NCBI RefSeq assembly: GCF_008087345.1
Contig: NZ_VHIB01000008.1
Location: forward strand, 496,001-560,000
DNA: 64,000 bases
Source: Nocardioides caldifontis
Lineage (GTDB): Bacteria; Actinomycetota; Actinomycetes; Propionibacteriales; Nocardioidaceae
Reading direction: 5' to 3'
The translations under genes were made by a program, and so were the position numbers. Shown here one piece after another: positions 19,484 through 29,711 of the stretch. Below the pieces are notes generated by a model. It was not told where the DNA came from. It worked only from the letters and a program-made list of their open reading frames with translations, and did no database searches. Within the stretch, counting starts at the first letter, position 1, and each line of letters opens with the position of its first letter.

Positions 19484-20352
19484 CGTGCCAGTCGCGCCGT
19501 CACGAACCGAGGCCGACCTGCGAGGTCGGCGTGGTCGCGCACCTCGGCCCACCGGCCGGTGGCGGCGAAGACCGCGGGGGCCGCCTCGCCCTGCACGTCG
19601 GCGTGCTCGGCGCCCACGACGCCGCCGCCGTGGAGGAGCCGCGCGGCCACCCGCTCCACCACCCGCATCGCGTCGAGCCCGTCGCCGCCGCTCCACAGTG
19701 CGGCCGAGGGGTCGTGGTCACGGACCTCGGGCGGCACCGACTCGTAGGCCTCCAGCGGGATGTACGGCGGGTTGGCGACCACCACGTCGACCGAGCCGTC
19801 GAGCTCGGGGAACGCGTCGGCCATGTCGCCCTGCCGCAGCCGCACCCCGGTGCCGGCCAGGTTCCGCTCCGCCCACGCGGCGGCGCCCTCGTCGAGCTCG
19901 ACGGCGTGCACCTCCGCGGTCGGCACCTCGGTGGCCACCGAGAGCGCGATCGCCCCGGACCCGGTGCACAGGTCGACGACGACCGGCACGCGGCCCGCGT
20001 CGACGACCTCCCGGGCCCTGTCGACGGCCCACCCGGCGAGCACCTCGGTCTCGGGCCGAGGGACGAAGACGCCGGGGCCGACGACGAGCTCGCGGTAGCG
20101 GAACCCGACGCGTCCGGTCAGGTGCTGCAGCGGCTCGCGGCGGGCGCGCCGCTCGACGAGGGCCTCGAACCGGCTCGCCTCCTCGGTGTCCACCGCGTCG
20201 CGGAGCGGCAGGGCCGCGCGAGAGGTGCCGAGGACGTGGGCGAGCAGCTCGGCCGCGTCGTGGTCGGCAGAGGCCACCCCCGCCTCCGCGAGGCGGCGCG
20301 CGGCCGCCGCGACCAGCGCCCTCGGCGTCGGCGGACCCGCCGGGCCGGTCAC
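19480..20352 (-). CDS. prmC: Release factor glutamine methyltransferase PrmC (HemK)
   Basis: This 290-residue SAM-dependent enzyme methylates the Gln of the GGQ motif in release factors. It has [16 protein letters not shown] as motif I and the catalytic NPPYIP near residue 200, with a helical N-terminal recognition domain. The GTG start overlaps the prfA stop by 4 bp, so enzyme and substrate are made together. Confidence 0.95.
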   Translation of the reverse strand: MTGPAGPPTPRALVAAAARRLAEAGVASADHDAAELLAHVLGTSRAALPLRDAVDTEEASRFEALVERRARREPLQHLTGRVGFRYRELVVGPGVFVPRPETEVLAGWAVDRAREVVDAGRVPVVVDLCTGSGAIALSVATEVPTAEVHAVELDEGAAAWAERNLAGTGVRLRQGDMADAFPELDGSVDVVVANPPYIPLEAYESVPPEVRDHDPSAALWSGGDGLDAMRVVERVAARLLHGGGVVGAEHADVQGEAAPAVFAATGRWAEVRDHADLAGRPRFVTARLAR

Positions 20353-21422
20353 CGGCTGATCGCCTCGAGCCGAGCGGCCAGGTCAGCCTCGACGCACGAG
20401 CCGATCACCGGGGCCAGCTCGCCGCCGAGCACCTGGTCGAGGTTGTAGGCCTTGAACCCGGTCCGGTGGTCGGAGATCCGGTTCTCCGGGAAGTTGTAGG
20501 TGCGGATCCGCTCGGAGCGGTCCACGGTGCGCACCTGGGAGCGACGGGCGTCGGACGCCTCCGCGTTCGCGGCCTCCTCGGCGGCCTGGAGCAGCCGCGA
20601 GCGCAGGATCCGGAGCGCCTGCTCCTTGTTCTGCAGCTGCGACTTCTCGTTCTGGCAGCTCACCACCAGTCCGGTCGGGAGGTGGGTGATCCGGACGGCG
20701 GAGTCGGTGGTGTTCACGCTCTGCCCGCCGGGGCCGGAGGAGCGGAACACGTCGATCCGCAGGTCCTTGTCCTCGATCGTGACGTCGACCGGCTCTGCCT
20801 CCGGCATCACCAGCACGCCGGCGGCGGAGGTGTGGACCCGTCCCTGCGACTCGGTCACCGGCACGCGTTGGACGCGGTGCACCCCGCCCTCGAATTTCAG
20901 CAGGGCGTACGGCGCCTCCCCCGGCTCGGGGTTGCCACGTGCCTTGACCGCCACCGTCACGGACTTGTAGCCGCCGAGGTCCGAGGGGGTGGCGTCGAGC
21001 ACCTCGGTACGCCAGCCGCGCTGCTCGGCGAAGCGGGTGTACATCCGGTAGAGGTCGCCGGCGAACAGCGCCGACTCCTCGCCACCCTCGCCCGACTTGA
21101 TCTCGAGGATCGCGTCCTTGCCGTCGGACGGGTCGCGGGGCACCAGGAGCCGCTGCAGCCGCTCGGCCGCCGCATCGCGGCGCTGCTCGAGCTCCGCGGC
21201 CTCCTCGGCGAACGCCGGGTCCTCCGCGGCGAGCTCCCGGGCGGCTCCGAGGTCGTCGCCGAGCTGCTGCCACTCCCGGTAGGTGCGGACGACGGCACCG
21301 AGCTCGGCGTACCTCTGCCCGAGCCGGCGGGCGGCGGCCTGGTCGGCGTGCACCGCCGGGTCGGCCATCCTCCGCTCGAGGTCGGCGTGCTCGTCGAGCA
21401 GCCCCTGGACCGCCTCGAACAC
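20349..21422 (-). CDS. prfA: Peptide chain release factor 1
   Basis: This 357-residue factor terminates translation at UAA and UAG. It has the catalytic GGQ ([17 protein letters not shown]), [19 protein letters not shown] and [16 protein letters not shown]. The GTG at 21422 has a strong AAGGAGG 5 nt upstream and matches where homologues begin (VFEAVQGLL). A strong hairpin separates it from rpmE. Confidence 0.97.
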   Translation of the reverse strand: MFEAVQGLLDEHADLERRMADPAVHADQAAARRLGQRYAELGAVVRTYREWQQLGDDLGAARELAAEDPAFAEEAAELEQRRDAAAERLQRLLVPRDPSDGKDAILEIKSGEGGEESALFAGDLYRMYTRFAEQRGWRTEVLDATPSDLGGYKSVTVAVKARGNPEPGEAPYALLKFEGGVHRVQRVPVTESQGRVHTSAAGVLVMPEAEPVDVTIEDKDLRIDVFRSSGPGGQSVNTTDSAVRITHLPTGLVVSCQNEKSQLQNKEQALRILRSRLLQAAEEAANAEASDARRSQVRTVDRSERIRTYNFPENRISDHRTGFKAYNLDQVLGGELAPVIGSCVEADLAARLEAISR

Positions 21423-21481
21423 CGCTACCTCCTTCGCCCGTTCCCGCTCCTGCGGCGCAGCGACCACCACGCCGACATGCC

Positions 21482-21516
21482 GGACGCCGGCCCACCACGA
21501 GGTGGAGCCGGCGTCC
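21482..21516. terminator. Strong two-part hairpin between rpmE and prfA
   Basis: Arms GGACGCCGGC and GCCGGCGTCC (21482-21491, 21507-21516) enclose a second 5-bp stem, CCACC-ACGA-GGTGG. The 15 base pairs are interrupted by a single unpaired A. It begins 11 bp past the rpmE stop. There is no U-tract, so it may terminate weakly or protect the rpmE mRNA end. Confidence 0.6.
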
Positions 21517-21527
21517 TGCGTGACGGG

Positions 21528-21764
21528 CTACTTGCCCTGCTTGCCCTGCTTGCCCTGCTTGGCCTTGGCGTAGCGGGCCTCGAACCGGGCGACGCGACCG
21601 CCGGTGTCGAGGATCTTCTGCTTGCCGGTGTAGAAGGGGTGGCACGCGGAGCAGACATCGGCGTGGATGGAGCCGCTCGTCGCGGTGCTGCGCGTGGTGA
21701 ACGTGTTGCCACAGGTGCAGGTCACCTGGGTCTCGACGTAGTCCGGGTGGATGCCGTTCTTCAT
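21528..21764 (-). CDS. rpmE: 50S ribosomal protein bL31 (zinc-binding form)
   Basis: This 78-residue ribosomal protein opens [20 protein letters not shown]. It keeps the zinc ligands in CTCG and CSAC, so it is the C+ form expressed under zinc sufficiency. The C-terminus is an unusual short repeat, [13 protein letters not shown] chose the ATG at 21764 with GAGAGGAC upstream; the upstream in-frame extension has no homology. Confidence 0.96.
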   Translation of the reverse strand: MKNGIHPDYVETQVTCTCGNTFTTRSTATSGSIHADVCSACHPFYTGKQKILDTGGRVARFEARYAKAKQGKQGKQGK

Positions 21765-21860
21765 GATGTCCTCTCGTGTGGGCCGCCGGGTCGTCCCCCG
21801 TCGGAGGACGTGAACCGGAGCCAAGGATCCAGTGTGGCAGAAACGCGCGAACCGGCGAAA

Positions 21861-23474
21861 TTAGTCCCGGGTCAGCTGGGGCGCCGCAGCCGCCTGTCCC
21901 GCGGCCTGGTTCCCGGCCTGGTCCACCGCCCCGGGCTCGGCCGAGGTCGGGGGGAACGGCCGGGTGCTGGTGGGGAGGCGGAGCGTGAAGGTGGCTCCCT
22001 CGCCCTCCACCGAGTCGACGGCGAGCTGCCCCTCGTGGCGGTCGAGGATGGTCTGCACGATCCGCAGCCCGAGCCCGGTGCCGGAGATCTCGGCCTCGAC
22101 CGCGTTGCGGGCGCGGTAGAACCGCGATCCGAGCCCCGGCAGGTCGGCCGCCGGGATCCCGATGCCCTCGTCGGAGACCTCGAGGACCGCCTCGGTGTCC
22201 TCCTGGCTCACCCGCACCTCGACGACCCCGCCCTGGCGGGAGAACTTGACCGCGTTGGTCACCAGGTTCTGCACCGCCCGGATCAGCTGGCTGCGGTCGC
22301 CGAGCACCACCACCGGGACCGGCGGGTGCTGGGTGCGCACGGTGATGTCGCGGGCCGCCGCGGTCAGCCGGATGTCGGAGGCGACCTCGGAGGCGATCCC
22401 GCGCAGGTCGACCGGCTCCATCGCGAAGGTGGTCTCCTCGGCGCGGGACAGGGCGAGGAGGTTCTCGATCAGCTCGGTGAGCCGGTCGAGGTTCCGCCGG
22501 ATCGCACCCATCATCGTGAGCTGCTGGCTCGACAGGTTGCCGGTCAGGTCGTCCTGGAGCAGCTCGAGGTAGCCGGCGATGCTGGTCAGCGGGGTCCGCA
22601 GCTCGTGCGAGACCGTCGACACCAGGTCGGTGCGGACCCGGTCGATCGCCTCGAGCTGGTTGAGCACGTCGGCCTCGACCTCGACGGCGCGGATGTTCTC
22701 GTCGGTGAGCAGGTTGAGGGCGGACGCGATCTGCTGGATCTCCTCGGGGCCCTCGACCGCCGCGCGCGCCTCCAGGTCGCCGGAGCGGAGCCGCTCGAGC
22801 ACCGCGGTGATGTCCGAGAGCGGCCGGACGACGTTCTCGCCCATCCGCCGGCCGAGCGTGACCACCCAGGCCACGGTGATCGCCGGGAGCAGGATGACCC
22901 CGACGAGCACGATGAAGGTGACCTGTTCGGTGCGGTCCCGGATCTCGCCGACGAGATCGTCGATGCGCATCTTGACCTGCTCGTTGACGTCCATGAAGGA
23001 GTCGAGCCGCTGCTTGTTCTCGCGGAGGGCTGCCTGCCGGTCCGCGGGCCTGGGCGCAGGATCCTCGAGCGTCGTCTCGGCGTACCTCGCCCACTCGGAG
23101 AGCACGTCGTCCTGCTGCGCGACGAGGTCGACGAGCTTCTCGTCGCCGTCGGCGAGGTCGCGCAGCGTCCGCTGGCTCAGGGGCAGCCACCCGGCAGCCG
23201 TGAGGTACGGCGCCTTCGAGGTCACCGGGATCCCGAGGATGTGGTCGTTCACCGCCGCGGAGGTGTCGCTGATCGCCTGCCGGATGTCGCGGTTGGCGAC
23301 CTCGAGCTGGGTGACCCGGTCGGCGCTGTCCTGGATGGTGCGCGAGGACCACACCACCGCCGCGGCGCAGGCGACGGCGACGAGGGCGCAGACCGTGACG
23401 ATCGAGGCGAGGGCGAGGAGGTACTGCCGGCGCAGGGAGGAGCGCGCCCCGTGGAGGGTGGGCCGGCCGACCAT
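21861..23474 (-). CDS. Membrane sensor histidine kinase with HAMP domain
   Basis: This 537-residue kinase has TM1 (about 18-42), an external helical sensor of about 140 residues, TM2 (TFIVLVGVILLPAITVAWVV), HAMP, the dimerisation helix with phospho-His (STVSHELRTPLTS), and the ATPase boxes NLVTNAVKFS, DEGIGIP and GTGLGLRI. A Pro/Ala/Gln-rich tail follows. I chose the ATG at 23474 because AGGGGAGG lies 8 nt upstream. A GTG at 23498 overlapping the regulator's stop would add 8 residues. The pair sits between rpmE and rho, which are usually adjacent. The signal is unknown. Confidence 0.9.
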   Translation of the reverse strand: MVGRPTLHGARSSLRRQYLLALASIVTVCALVAVACAAAVVWSSRTIQDSADRVTQLEVANRDIRQAISDTSAAVNDHILGIPVTSKAPYLTAAGWLPLSQRTLRDLADGDEKLVDLVAQQDDVLSEWARYAETTLEDPAPRPADRQAALRENKQRLDSFMDVNEQVKMRIDDLVGEIRDRTEQVTFIVLVGVILLPAITVAWVVTLGRRMGENVVRPLSDITAVLERLRSGDLEARAAVEGPEEIQQIASALNLLTDENIRAVEVEADVLNQLEAIDRVRTDLVSTVSHELRTPLTSIAGYLELLQDDLTGNLSSQQLTMMGAIRRNLDRLTELIENLLALSRAEETTFAMEPVDLRGIASEVASDIRLTAAARDITVRTQHPPVPVVVLGDRSQLIRAVQNLVTNAVKFSRQGGVVEVRVSQEDTEAVLEVSDEGIGIPAADLPGLGSRFYRARNAVEAEISGTGLGLRIVQTILDRHEGQLAVDSVEGEGATFTLRLPTSTRPFPPTSAEPGAVDQAGNQAAGQAAAAPQLTRD

Positions 23475-23494
23475 TCCCGTCGCCTCCCCTCGGA

Positions 23495-23869
23495 TCACCC
23501 GGCGGCCCGCTGGAGCAAGGCGTCCACCTGGGAGGCCAGCTCACGGGGGCTGAACGGCTTGGTGACGTAGGCGTCGGCACCGGCGGCGAGCCCGGCGTCG
23601 ACGTCGGCCGCCTGCGCGCGGGCGGTCAGGAGGATGACCGGGGTCGCGGCGACGGAGGGGTCGGACCGGATGGCCGCGCAGGCCTCCAGCCCGTTCATCC
23701 CGGGCATCATCAGGTCGAGGACGACCAGGTCCGGTCGGTCGGCGCGGCAGCGCTCGACGGCCTGGGCGCCGTTCTCGACGCTCACGACCTCGTGGCCGGA
23801 GCTTTCGAGCTTGAGCACGACCAGCGTGCGGACGTCGACGTCGTCGTCGGCGACCACGATCCTGGCCAT
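23495..23869 (-). CDS. Response regulator receiver protein, partner of the adjacent kinase
   Basis: This 124-residue receiver domain has no output domain. It has IVVADDDVDVRTLV, the phosphoacceptor Asp in LVVLDLMMPGMNG, VILLTARAQ and VTKPFSPREL. It precedes the histidine kinase and was probably co-transcribed with it. The lack of a DNA-binding domain suggests that it acts by protein interaction or phosphotransfer. Confidence 0.9.
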   Translation of the reverse strand: MARIVVADDDVDVRTLVVLKLESSGHEVVSVENGAQAVERCRADRPDLVVLDLMMPGMNGLEACAAIRSDPSVAATPVILLTARAQAADVDAGLAAGADAYVTKPFSPRELASQVDALLQRAAG

Positions 23870-24015
23870 GGCTCCTCCGGGGGTGGGTGCGCGTTGCCGC
23901 GGTGGGGATGCCGGGGGGACGCGCCCGCGCTACGCGTGCAGAGCGAGCATAGGACGCCGGACGCCGCCCGACGGTCCAAATGGCGACATCCGCCGGGCAG
24001 CCGCCCGACTTCTGC

Positions 24016-26100
24016 TCAGTCGTCCCCGCCGGTGGACGGGGTGGTCTTCTGGACCTGCATCAGGAACTCGATGTTGCTCTGCGACTTCCGGAGCCGCTCG
24101 AGCAGCAGCTCGAGTGCCTGCTGACCGTCGAGCCCGGAGAGCACCCGGCGCAGCTTCCAGACGATCGCGAGCTCCTCCTTGCTCATCAGGAGCTCCTCGC
24201 GGCGCGTGCCGGACTGGACGGCGTCGATCGCCGGGAAGAGCCGCTTGTCGGCGAACTCGCGCCGCAGCCGCAGCTCCATGTTGCCGGTGCCCTTGAACTC
24301 CTCGAAGATCACCTCGTCCATCTTCGAGCCGGTCTCGACGAGCGCCGTCGCGAGGATCGTCAGCGAGCCGCCGTCCTCGATGTTGCGGGCCGCCCCGAAG
24401 AACTTCTTCGGGGGGTACAGCGCGCTCGAGTCGACGCCGCCGGAGAGGATCCGGCCGCTGGCCGGCGCCGCCAGGTTGTACGCACGGCCCAGCCGCGTGA
24501 TCCCGTCGAGGAGCACCACGACGTCGTGGCCGAGCTCGACGAGCCGCTTGGCCCGCTCGATGGCGAGCTCCGCGACCGTGGTGTGGTCGCTGGCCGGGCG
24601 GTCGAACGTCGAGGCGATGACCTCGCCCTTCACCGTCCGCTGGAAGTCGGTGACCTCCTCGGGCCGCTCGTCCACCAGCACGATCATCAGGTGGCACTCG
24701 GGGTTGTTGGTGGTGATCGAGTTCGCGATCGACTGCAGGATCATCGTCTTGCCGGCCTTGGGCGGCGAGACGATGAGGCCGCGCTGCCCCTTGCCGATCG
24801 GTGCCGCGATGTCGATGACCCGACCGATCAGGTTGTCGTGGCCCGTCTCGAGCCGGAGCCGCTCGGAGGCGTAGAGCGGCGTCAGCTTGCTGAAGTCGAC
24901 CCGGTCCTTCGCCGCCTCGACGTCGCCGCCGTTGATCGTCTCGATCCGGACCAGCGGGTTGAACTTCTCCTTGCGCTCCCCCTCGCGGGCCTGGCGCACC
25001 GCACCGGTGACCGCGTCGCCCTTGCGGAGGCCGTACTTGCGGACCATCGAGAGCGAGACGTAGACGTCGTTCGGGCCGGGGAGGTAGCCGCTGGTCCGGA
25101 CGAACGCGTAGTTGTCGAGGATGTCGACGATCCCCGCGACCGGGACGAGCACGTCGTCCTCGGTGACCTCGAGGTCCACGTCCTGGTGCTGGCGGCGGTC
25201 CCGGTAGCCGCCGCCCTGCGGCTGGTTGCTCTGGCGGTCGCGGTCGCGGCCGCGGCGGCGGCGACGACGGTTGCTGCCGCCGTCCTCGTCGCCCTGGTCA
25301 CCGTGCGCGCCCTGCTGGCCCCGGTTGCCCTGCTGGTCCTGCTGGCCCTGCTCGCCGCGGTCCTGCTGGTCCCGCTGGTCCCGCTGGTCCCTCTGGTCCC
25401 TCTGGTCGCGCTGGTCGCGCTGGTCACGCTGGTCACGGCCAACGCGGCCCTTGCCGCGCTCCTCGCCCTGACGGTCGTCCTGATGGTTCCGGTTCTGCTG
25501 TTCGCGGTCCTGCTGGTTCCGGTCCTGCTGGGTCCGGTCCTGCTGGGTCCGGTCCTGCTGGTTCCGATCGCGGCCGCCCTGGTCGTACTGGCCGCGCTCC
25601 TGACGGCCGCCCTGGTCGTCCCGGCGGTCGTCCCGCTGGTTGCCCCGGTTGTCGTTCCGCTGCTCGTGCTCCCCGCGGCGGTCGTCCGAGCCCTGCTCCC
25701 GACGGGCCTCCTGGCGCTGCTCGGCGCGCTGCTCCTGACGAGGCTCCTGACGAGGCTCCTGGCGAGGCTCCTGGCGGGACTCCTGCGGCTGCTCCTGACG
25801 AGGCTCCTGACGAGGCTCCTGGCGAGGCTCCTGCCGGACCTCCTGGCGGGGCTCCTGACGGGGCTCCCGAGCCGGCTCGGCGGGCGCAGTCGAGGGGCCC
25901 GACGAGGTCTGACCGGCCTGGGCGGCCCGGATCGCGTCGACGAGCTGGGCCTTCTTCATCCCGCTCACGCCCTTGATGCCGAGGCCGCCGGCGATCTGCT
26001 TCAGCTCGGGCAGCAGCTTGCTGCTGAGCCCGCCGGCGCCGCGGCTGCGGCGCGGCGCGCTCTCCGGTGCGGCGGGGGTGGTGGCGGCTGTCTCGGTCAC
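24016..26100 (-). CDS. rho: Transcription termination factor Rho with long disordered insert
   Basis: This 694-residue hexameric RNA helicase-translocase has the Rho_N start (LSSKLLPELKQIAGGLGIKG), the RNA-binding cold-shock-like region (GIVDILDNYAFVRTSGYLPG), the P-loop SPPKAGKTMILQ and LLDGITRLGRAYN. Between Rho_N and the RNA-binding domain lie about 220 residues made of Arg, Gln, Asp, Glu and Pro repeats. Actinobacterial Rho proteins commonly carry such an insert, but this one is highly repetitive. The GTG at 26100 has AAGGA upstream. A leader of about 200 bp separates it from thrB. Confidence 0.96.
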   Translation of the reverse strand: MTETAATTPAAPESAPRRSRGAGGLSSKLLPELKQIAGGLGIKGVSGMKKAQLVDAIRAAQAGQTSSGPSTAPAEPAREPRQEPRQEVRQEPRQEPRQEPRQEQPQESRQEPRQEPRQEPRQEQRAEQRQEARREQGSDDRRGEHEQRNDNRGNQRDDRRDDQGGRQERGQYDQGGRDRNQQDRTQQDRTQQDRNQQDREQQNRNHQDDRQGEERGKGRVGRDQRDQRDQRDQRDQRDQRDQRDQQDRGEQGQQDQQGNRGQQGAHGDQGDEDGGSNRRRRRRGRDRDRQSNQPQGGGYRDRRQHQDVDLEVTEDDVLVPVAGIVDILDNYAFVRTSGYLPGPNDVYVSLSMVRKYGLRKGDAVTGAVRQAREGERKEKFNPLVRIETINGGDVEAAKDRVDFSKLTPLYASERLRLETGHDNLIGRVIDIAAPIGKGQRGLIVSPPKAGKTMILQSIANSITTNNPECHLMIVLVDERPEEVTDFQRTVKGEVIASTFDRPASDHTTVAELAIERAKRLVELGHDVVVLLDGITRLGRAYNLAAPASGRILSGGVDSSALYPPKKFFGAARNIEDGGSLTILATALVETGSKMDEVIFEEFKGTGNMELRLRREFADKRLFPAIDAVQSGTRREELLMSKEELAIVWKLRRVLSGLDGQQALELLLERLRKSQSNIEFLMQVQKTTPSTGGDD
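25366..25875 (-). repeat. In-frame minisatellite region inside rho
   Basis: Three repeat types are visible: 12-bp units coding RQEP (about 25737-25875), 9- to 15-bp units coding (N/T)QQDR (about 25495-25560), and 9-bp units coding QRD repeated about seven times (about 25366-25440). All unit lengths are multiples of three, so copy-number changes would keep the frame. The opposite strand reads as an artificial Leu/Val-rich frame. Confidence 0.85.
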
Positions 26101-26314
26101 GTGAGGTCCTTCCCACGTACAGGCCAGGTCGGTTCTCCGACGGCCGTGAACAGGAGTGGTATCCGCCAGCTCGGACGGGAGGCAGGTGTGGGGGTGCACG
26201 AACCCGACGTACGAGCTGAAGGAGGTGAAGCGCTTGCCTCCGGCTGGGGTGCCAACGTCGGTGAGGACTGCATCAGCCGTGTCCCAAGCGCTGGATCAGA
26301 CTAGCACCACAGGT

Positions 26315-27235
26315 TCATGTGAGGTGGGCAACTCCCCCGGGATCCACCCCGGGGTCGAGCGCACGCCACCCGGAGGGGGTCCGAGCGGTCACCTCGGCGA
26401 CCCGTGCCGGCTCGGGCAGGGCGAGCACCGTCGGTCCGGCCCCGGAGATGACCGCCGGGATCCGGAGGTCGCGGAGCTCCTGGACGAGGGCGGCGGAGCG
26501 GGGCATGGCGGGTGCGCGGTAGCGCTGGTGGAGCCGGTCCTCGGTCGCCTCGAGGAGGGCGTGGGCGCCCGACGCGAGCGCCGCGACGAGGAGCGCCGCC
26601 CGGCCCGCCGAGAAGGCGGCGTCCTCGTGCGGCACCATGGGCGGGAGCAGCCGCCGCGCCACCGTGGTGGCCAGCGGGTCGGGCGGCACCAGGAGGACCG
26701 GGGTGACCGCGGCCGTGACGTCCAGCCGGACCGCGCGCGCCCGTCCGCCCTCCGTCCAGCCGATGGTGAGCCCGCCGTGGACCGCCGCCGCGACGTTGTC
26801 GGGGTGCCCCTCGAGCTCGGCGCCGATCTCGAAGAGCCGGTCGTCGGTCAGCGCCTCGCCGGCCGGACCGGCAAGCGCCCGCGCGACCGCGAGCCCGCCG
26901 ACGATGGCCGCCGACGACGAGCCCATGCCGCGGCCGTGCGGGATCGCGTTGACGCAGTGCAGCCGGACCGGGGGCACCGCCAGCCCGAGCTCGGCGAAGC
27001 CCCGGGACATCGCGCGGTGCACGAGGTGGCCGGAGTCGAGCGGGACCTCGTTCGCCCCCTCGCCCTCGACGAGGATCACCGGCGCGGGTCCGTCGACGAC
27101 CTCGGCGGTGAGCAGGTCGTGGTGGCCGAGCGCGAGCCCGAGCGCGTCGTACCCCGGGCCGAGGTTGGCGCTGCTCGCGGGCACCCGCACCCGCACGGGA
27201 CCGGTGGCCGACCCCGTGGCGGAGCTGCCCGTCAC
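26315..27235 (-). CDS. thrB: Homoserine kinase
   Basis: This 306-residue GHMP kinase phosphorylates L-homoserine in threonine synthesis. It shows [20 protein letters not shown] at the N-terminus, the phosphate loop [17 protein letters not shown] near residue 100, and [13 protein letters not shown] near the C-terminus. The GTG start overlaps the thrC stop by 4 bp. It is the last gene of the lysA-hom-thrC-thrB operon. Confidence 0.95.
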   Translation of the reverse strand: MTGSSATGSATGPVRVRVPASSANLGPGYDALGLALGHHDLLTAEVVDGPAPVILVEGEGANEVPLDSGHLVHRAMSRGFAELGLAVPPVRLHCVNAIPHGRGMGSSSAAIVGGLAVARALAGPAGEALTDDRLFEIGAELEGHPDNVAAAVHGGLTIGWTEGGRARAVRLDVTAAVTPVLLVPPDPLATTVARRLLPPMVPHEDAAFSAGRAALLVAALASGAHALLEATEDRLHQRYRAPAMPRSAALVQELRDLRIPAVISGAGPTVLALPEPARVAEVTARTPSGWRALDPGVDPGGVAHLT

Positions 27236-28368
27236 GCCAGTCCGGCGGCGCGGGCGGCCGCCTCGGCGTCGGGCTGGACGACCGTGTCGACGAGGTCGGT
27301 GAAGGTGGAGAGCGCGGTGTCGATGTCCTTGAGCCCGTGGCCGGTGACGGTCACGACGAGCCGGCGCCCCTCCAGCTCGGCTCGCCGCGCGGGGTCGGCG
27401 GCGTCCTTGAGGAGCCCGGCCACCGAGGCCGCCGAGCCGGGCTCGACGAAGATCCCCTCGGCGGAGGCGAGCTGCCGCTGCGCGGCCAGGATCTCCTCGT
27501 CCTCCACCGCACCGAAGCGGCCGCCCGAGGACGTCGCGGCGTCGACCGCGAGGTGCCAGGAGGCCGGGTTGCCGATCCGGATCGCGGAGGCCACCGTCTC
27601 GGGGGCGAGCACCGGCTCCCCTGCTACCAGCGGCGCCGCGCCGGCGGCCTGCCAGCCGAGCATCCGGGGCCGCTGGGTGCTGACGCCGAGCTCGGAGTAC
27701 TCCACGTAACCCTTCCAGTACGCCGAGATGTTGCCGGCGTTGCCGACCGGCAGCACGTGGACGTCGGGGGCGTCGCCGAGGAAGTCGACGATCTCGAAGG
27801 CCGCGGTCTTCTGGCCCTCGAGGCGGTAGGGGTTCACCGAGTTGACCAGCGCCACCGGGTAGCGCTCGGCGAGCTCGCGGGACATCCGCAGGCAGTCGTC
27901 GAAGTTGCCGCGGACCATGATCACCTGGGCCCCGTGCACGATCGCCTGCGCGAGCTTGCCGGCGGCGATCTTCCCCTGGGGCACGAGCACCAGCGGCTTG
28001 ACCTTCGCGCGCGCGGCGTACGCCGCCATCGACGCGCTGGTGTTGCCGGTCGAGGCGCAGACGACCGCCTCGGCGCCCTGGCCGACGGCCACCGAGAGCG
28101 CGACGGTCATCCCGCGGTCCTTGAAGGAGCCGGTCGGGTTGTCGCCCTCCACCTTGATCCAGACCTCGGCGCCGGTGGCCCGGGAGAGCCACGGGCTGTC
28201 GACGAGCGGCGTGCCGCCCTCGCGCAGGGTGTGCGTCGGGGTGCCCTCCGGCAGCGGGAGGAGCGAGCGGTACTCCTCGATCACGCCCCGCCACTGGTGG
28301 GTCGTCGGGCCGGCAGAGCCGGCCTGGCCGGCGGCGCCCTGGACGGTGGTGGTGCCCTGGCCGGTCAC
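27232..28368 (-). CDS. thrC: Threonine synthase
   Basis: This 378-residue PLP enzyme converts O-phosphohomoserine to threonine. The PLP lysine lies in [15 protein letters not shown]. The phosphate-binding loop is [17 protein letters not shown]. It opens with a Gln/Gly/Thr-rich stretch of about 25 residues, then [14 protein letters not shown]. The GTG start overlaps the hom stop by 4 bp; the open frame extends upstream antisense to nothing recognisable. Confidence 0.95.
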   Translation of the reverse strand: MTGQGTTTVQGAAGQAGSAGPTTHQWRGVIEEYRSLLPLPEGTPTHTLREGGTPLVDSPWLSRATGAEVWIKVEGDNPTGSFKDRGMTVALSVAVGQGAEAVVCASTGNTSASMAAYAARAKVKPLVLVPQGKIAAGKLAQAIVHGAQVIMVRGNFDDCLRMSRELAERYPVALVNSVNPYRLEGQKTAAFEIVDFLGDAPDVHVLPVGNAGNISAYWKGYVEYSELGVSTQRPRMLGWQAAGAAPLVAGEPVLAPETVASAIRIGNPASWHLAVDAATSSGGRFGAVEDEEILAAQRQLASAEGIFVEPGSAASVAGLLKDAADPARRAELEGRRLVVTVTGHGLKDIDTALSTFTDLVDTVVQPDAEAAARAAGLA

Positions 28369-29711
28369 TCCGCCTCCGCTCCTTCGACCCGCATCACCGA
28401 GGAGACGTCGCGGACCTCGGGCATCGCCCGGAGCGTCTCGACGGTCGCCTGGAGGTCGGCGTCGGAGGCGGCGTGCGAGACAACCACGAGCTGGGCGTCG
28501 TCGCCGCGCCCCTCCTGCCGGACGGTCTGGATCGAGACGCCGTGCTCGGCGAACGCCTGGGCGACCACCGCGAGGACTCCGGCGCGGTCGTCGACGTCGA
28601 CCGAGACGTGGTAGCGGGTGCGGGCCTGGCCGATCGGCTGCACCGGGAGGTCCGCGTACGCCGACTCCCCCGGCCCCCGGACGTCGGCGAGCCGGTTGCG
28701 GGCGACCGTGACCAGGTCGCCGAGCACCGCGGACGCGGTCGGCGAGCCACCGGCGCCGGGGCCGTAGAACATCAGCTGGCCGGCGGCGTCGCTCTCCACG
28801 AACACCGCGTTGTAGGCGCCGCGCACGCTGGCGAGCGGGTGGGACCTCGGGATCATCGCCGGGTGGACCCGGGCGGAGACGGCAGGCCCGTCGGGTCCGT
28901 CGGTCAGGTCGCAGATCGCGAGGAGCTTGACCACGCACCCCATCTCACGGGCGGAGGCGACGTCGGCCGCGCTGACGTCGGAGATCCCCTCCCGGTGGAC
29001 GTCGGCGGCGACCACCCGGGTGTGGAAGGCCAGGCTGGCGAGGATGGCAGCCTTCGCGGCGGCGTCGAACCCCTCCACGTCGGCGGTCGGGTCGGCCTCG
29101 GCGTACCCGAGCGCCTGGGCCTCCTCGAGCGACTCGGTGAACCCGGCGCCGGAGGTGTCCATCCGGTCGAGGATGAAGTTCGTGGTGCCGTTGACGATGC
29201 CGAGCACCCGGCGGACCCGGTCGCCGGCGAGGGACTCGCGGAGCGGGCGGAGGATCGGGATCGCGCCGGCGACGGCCGCCTCGTAGTAGAGGTCGCGGCC
29301 GAACTTGTCCGCCGCCTCGTAGAGGGTGGCGCCGTCCTCGGCGAGCAGCGCCTTGTTCGCGGTGACCACGCTGGCGCCCGACTCCAGGGCCGTGAGGATG
29401 AGGCCGCGGGCGGGCTCGATGCCCCCGATCACCTCGACCACCAGGTCGACGCCGGAGGTCACCAGCCCCTGAGCGTCGGTGGTCAGCAGCTCCGGCGGGA
29501 CCTCCACGTCCCGGCGCGCGTCGAGGCGGCGCACCGCCACCCCGGCGAGCTCGAGAGGGGCACCGACCCGGGCCGCGAGGTCGTCGGCCTGCTCCAGGAG
29601 CAGCCGCACGACCTGGCTGCCCACCGAGCCACAGCCGAGCACCGCGACGCGCAGCGGCGCGCGCGTGCTCCCGGGGCTCCTGCTCTCCACAGCCGTCGTC
29701 ACGCCCGTCAT
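28365..29711 (-). CDS. hom: Homoserine dehydrogenase with C-terminal ACT domain
   Basis: This 448-residue enzyme reduces aspartate semialdehyde to homoserine. It has the NAD(P) loop [14 protein letters not shown], the catalytic region [11 protein letters not shown] and [20 protein letters not shown], and a regulatory ACT domain from about residue 360 ([20 protein letters not shown]). Threonine feedback is expected for this architecture. The ATG overlaps the lysA stop (ATGA). Confidence 0.95.
   Translation of the reverse strand: MTGVTTAVESRSPGSTRAPLRVAVLGCGSVGSQVVRLLLEQADDLAARVGAPLELAGVAVRRLDARRDVEVPPELLTTDAQGLVTSGVDLVVEVIGGIEPARGLILTALESGASVVTANKALLAEDGATLYEAADKFGRDLYYEAAVAGAIPILRPLRESLAGDRVRRVLGIVNGTTNFILDRMDTSGAGFTESLEEAQALGYAEADPTADVEGFDAAAKAAILASLAFHTRVVAADVHREGISDVSAADVASAREMGCVVKLLAICDLTDGPDGPAVSARVHPAMIPRSHPLASVRGAYNAVFVESDAAGQLMFYGPGAGGSPTASAVLGDLVTVARNRLADVRGPGESAYADLPVQPIGQARTRYHVSVDVDDRAGVLAVVAQAFAEHGVSIQTVRQEGRGDDAQLVVVSHAASDADLQATVETLRAMPEVRDVSSVMRVEGAEAE

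Noticed and set aside
22029-22044. GCCCCTCGTGGCG in the histidine kinase gene resembling the repeat core
   Set aside because: It is only a 13-bp core match and encodes the conserved DRHEGQL segment of the kinase.
25226-25880. Leu/Val-rich frame opposite rho that looks like a many-helix membrane protein
   Set aside because: It is the complement of the QRD/RQEP repeat codons of rho. No ribosome site or membrane-protein homology was seen.
26101-26314. Riboswitch or attenuator in the rho leader
   Set aside because: The leader is long enough, but I saw no known aptamer or terminator/antiterminator pair. Possible -10 sequences lacked a matching -35.
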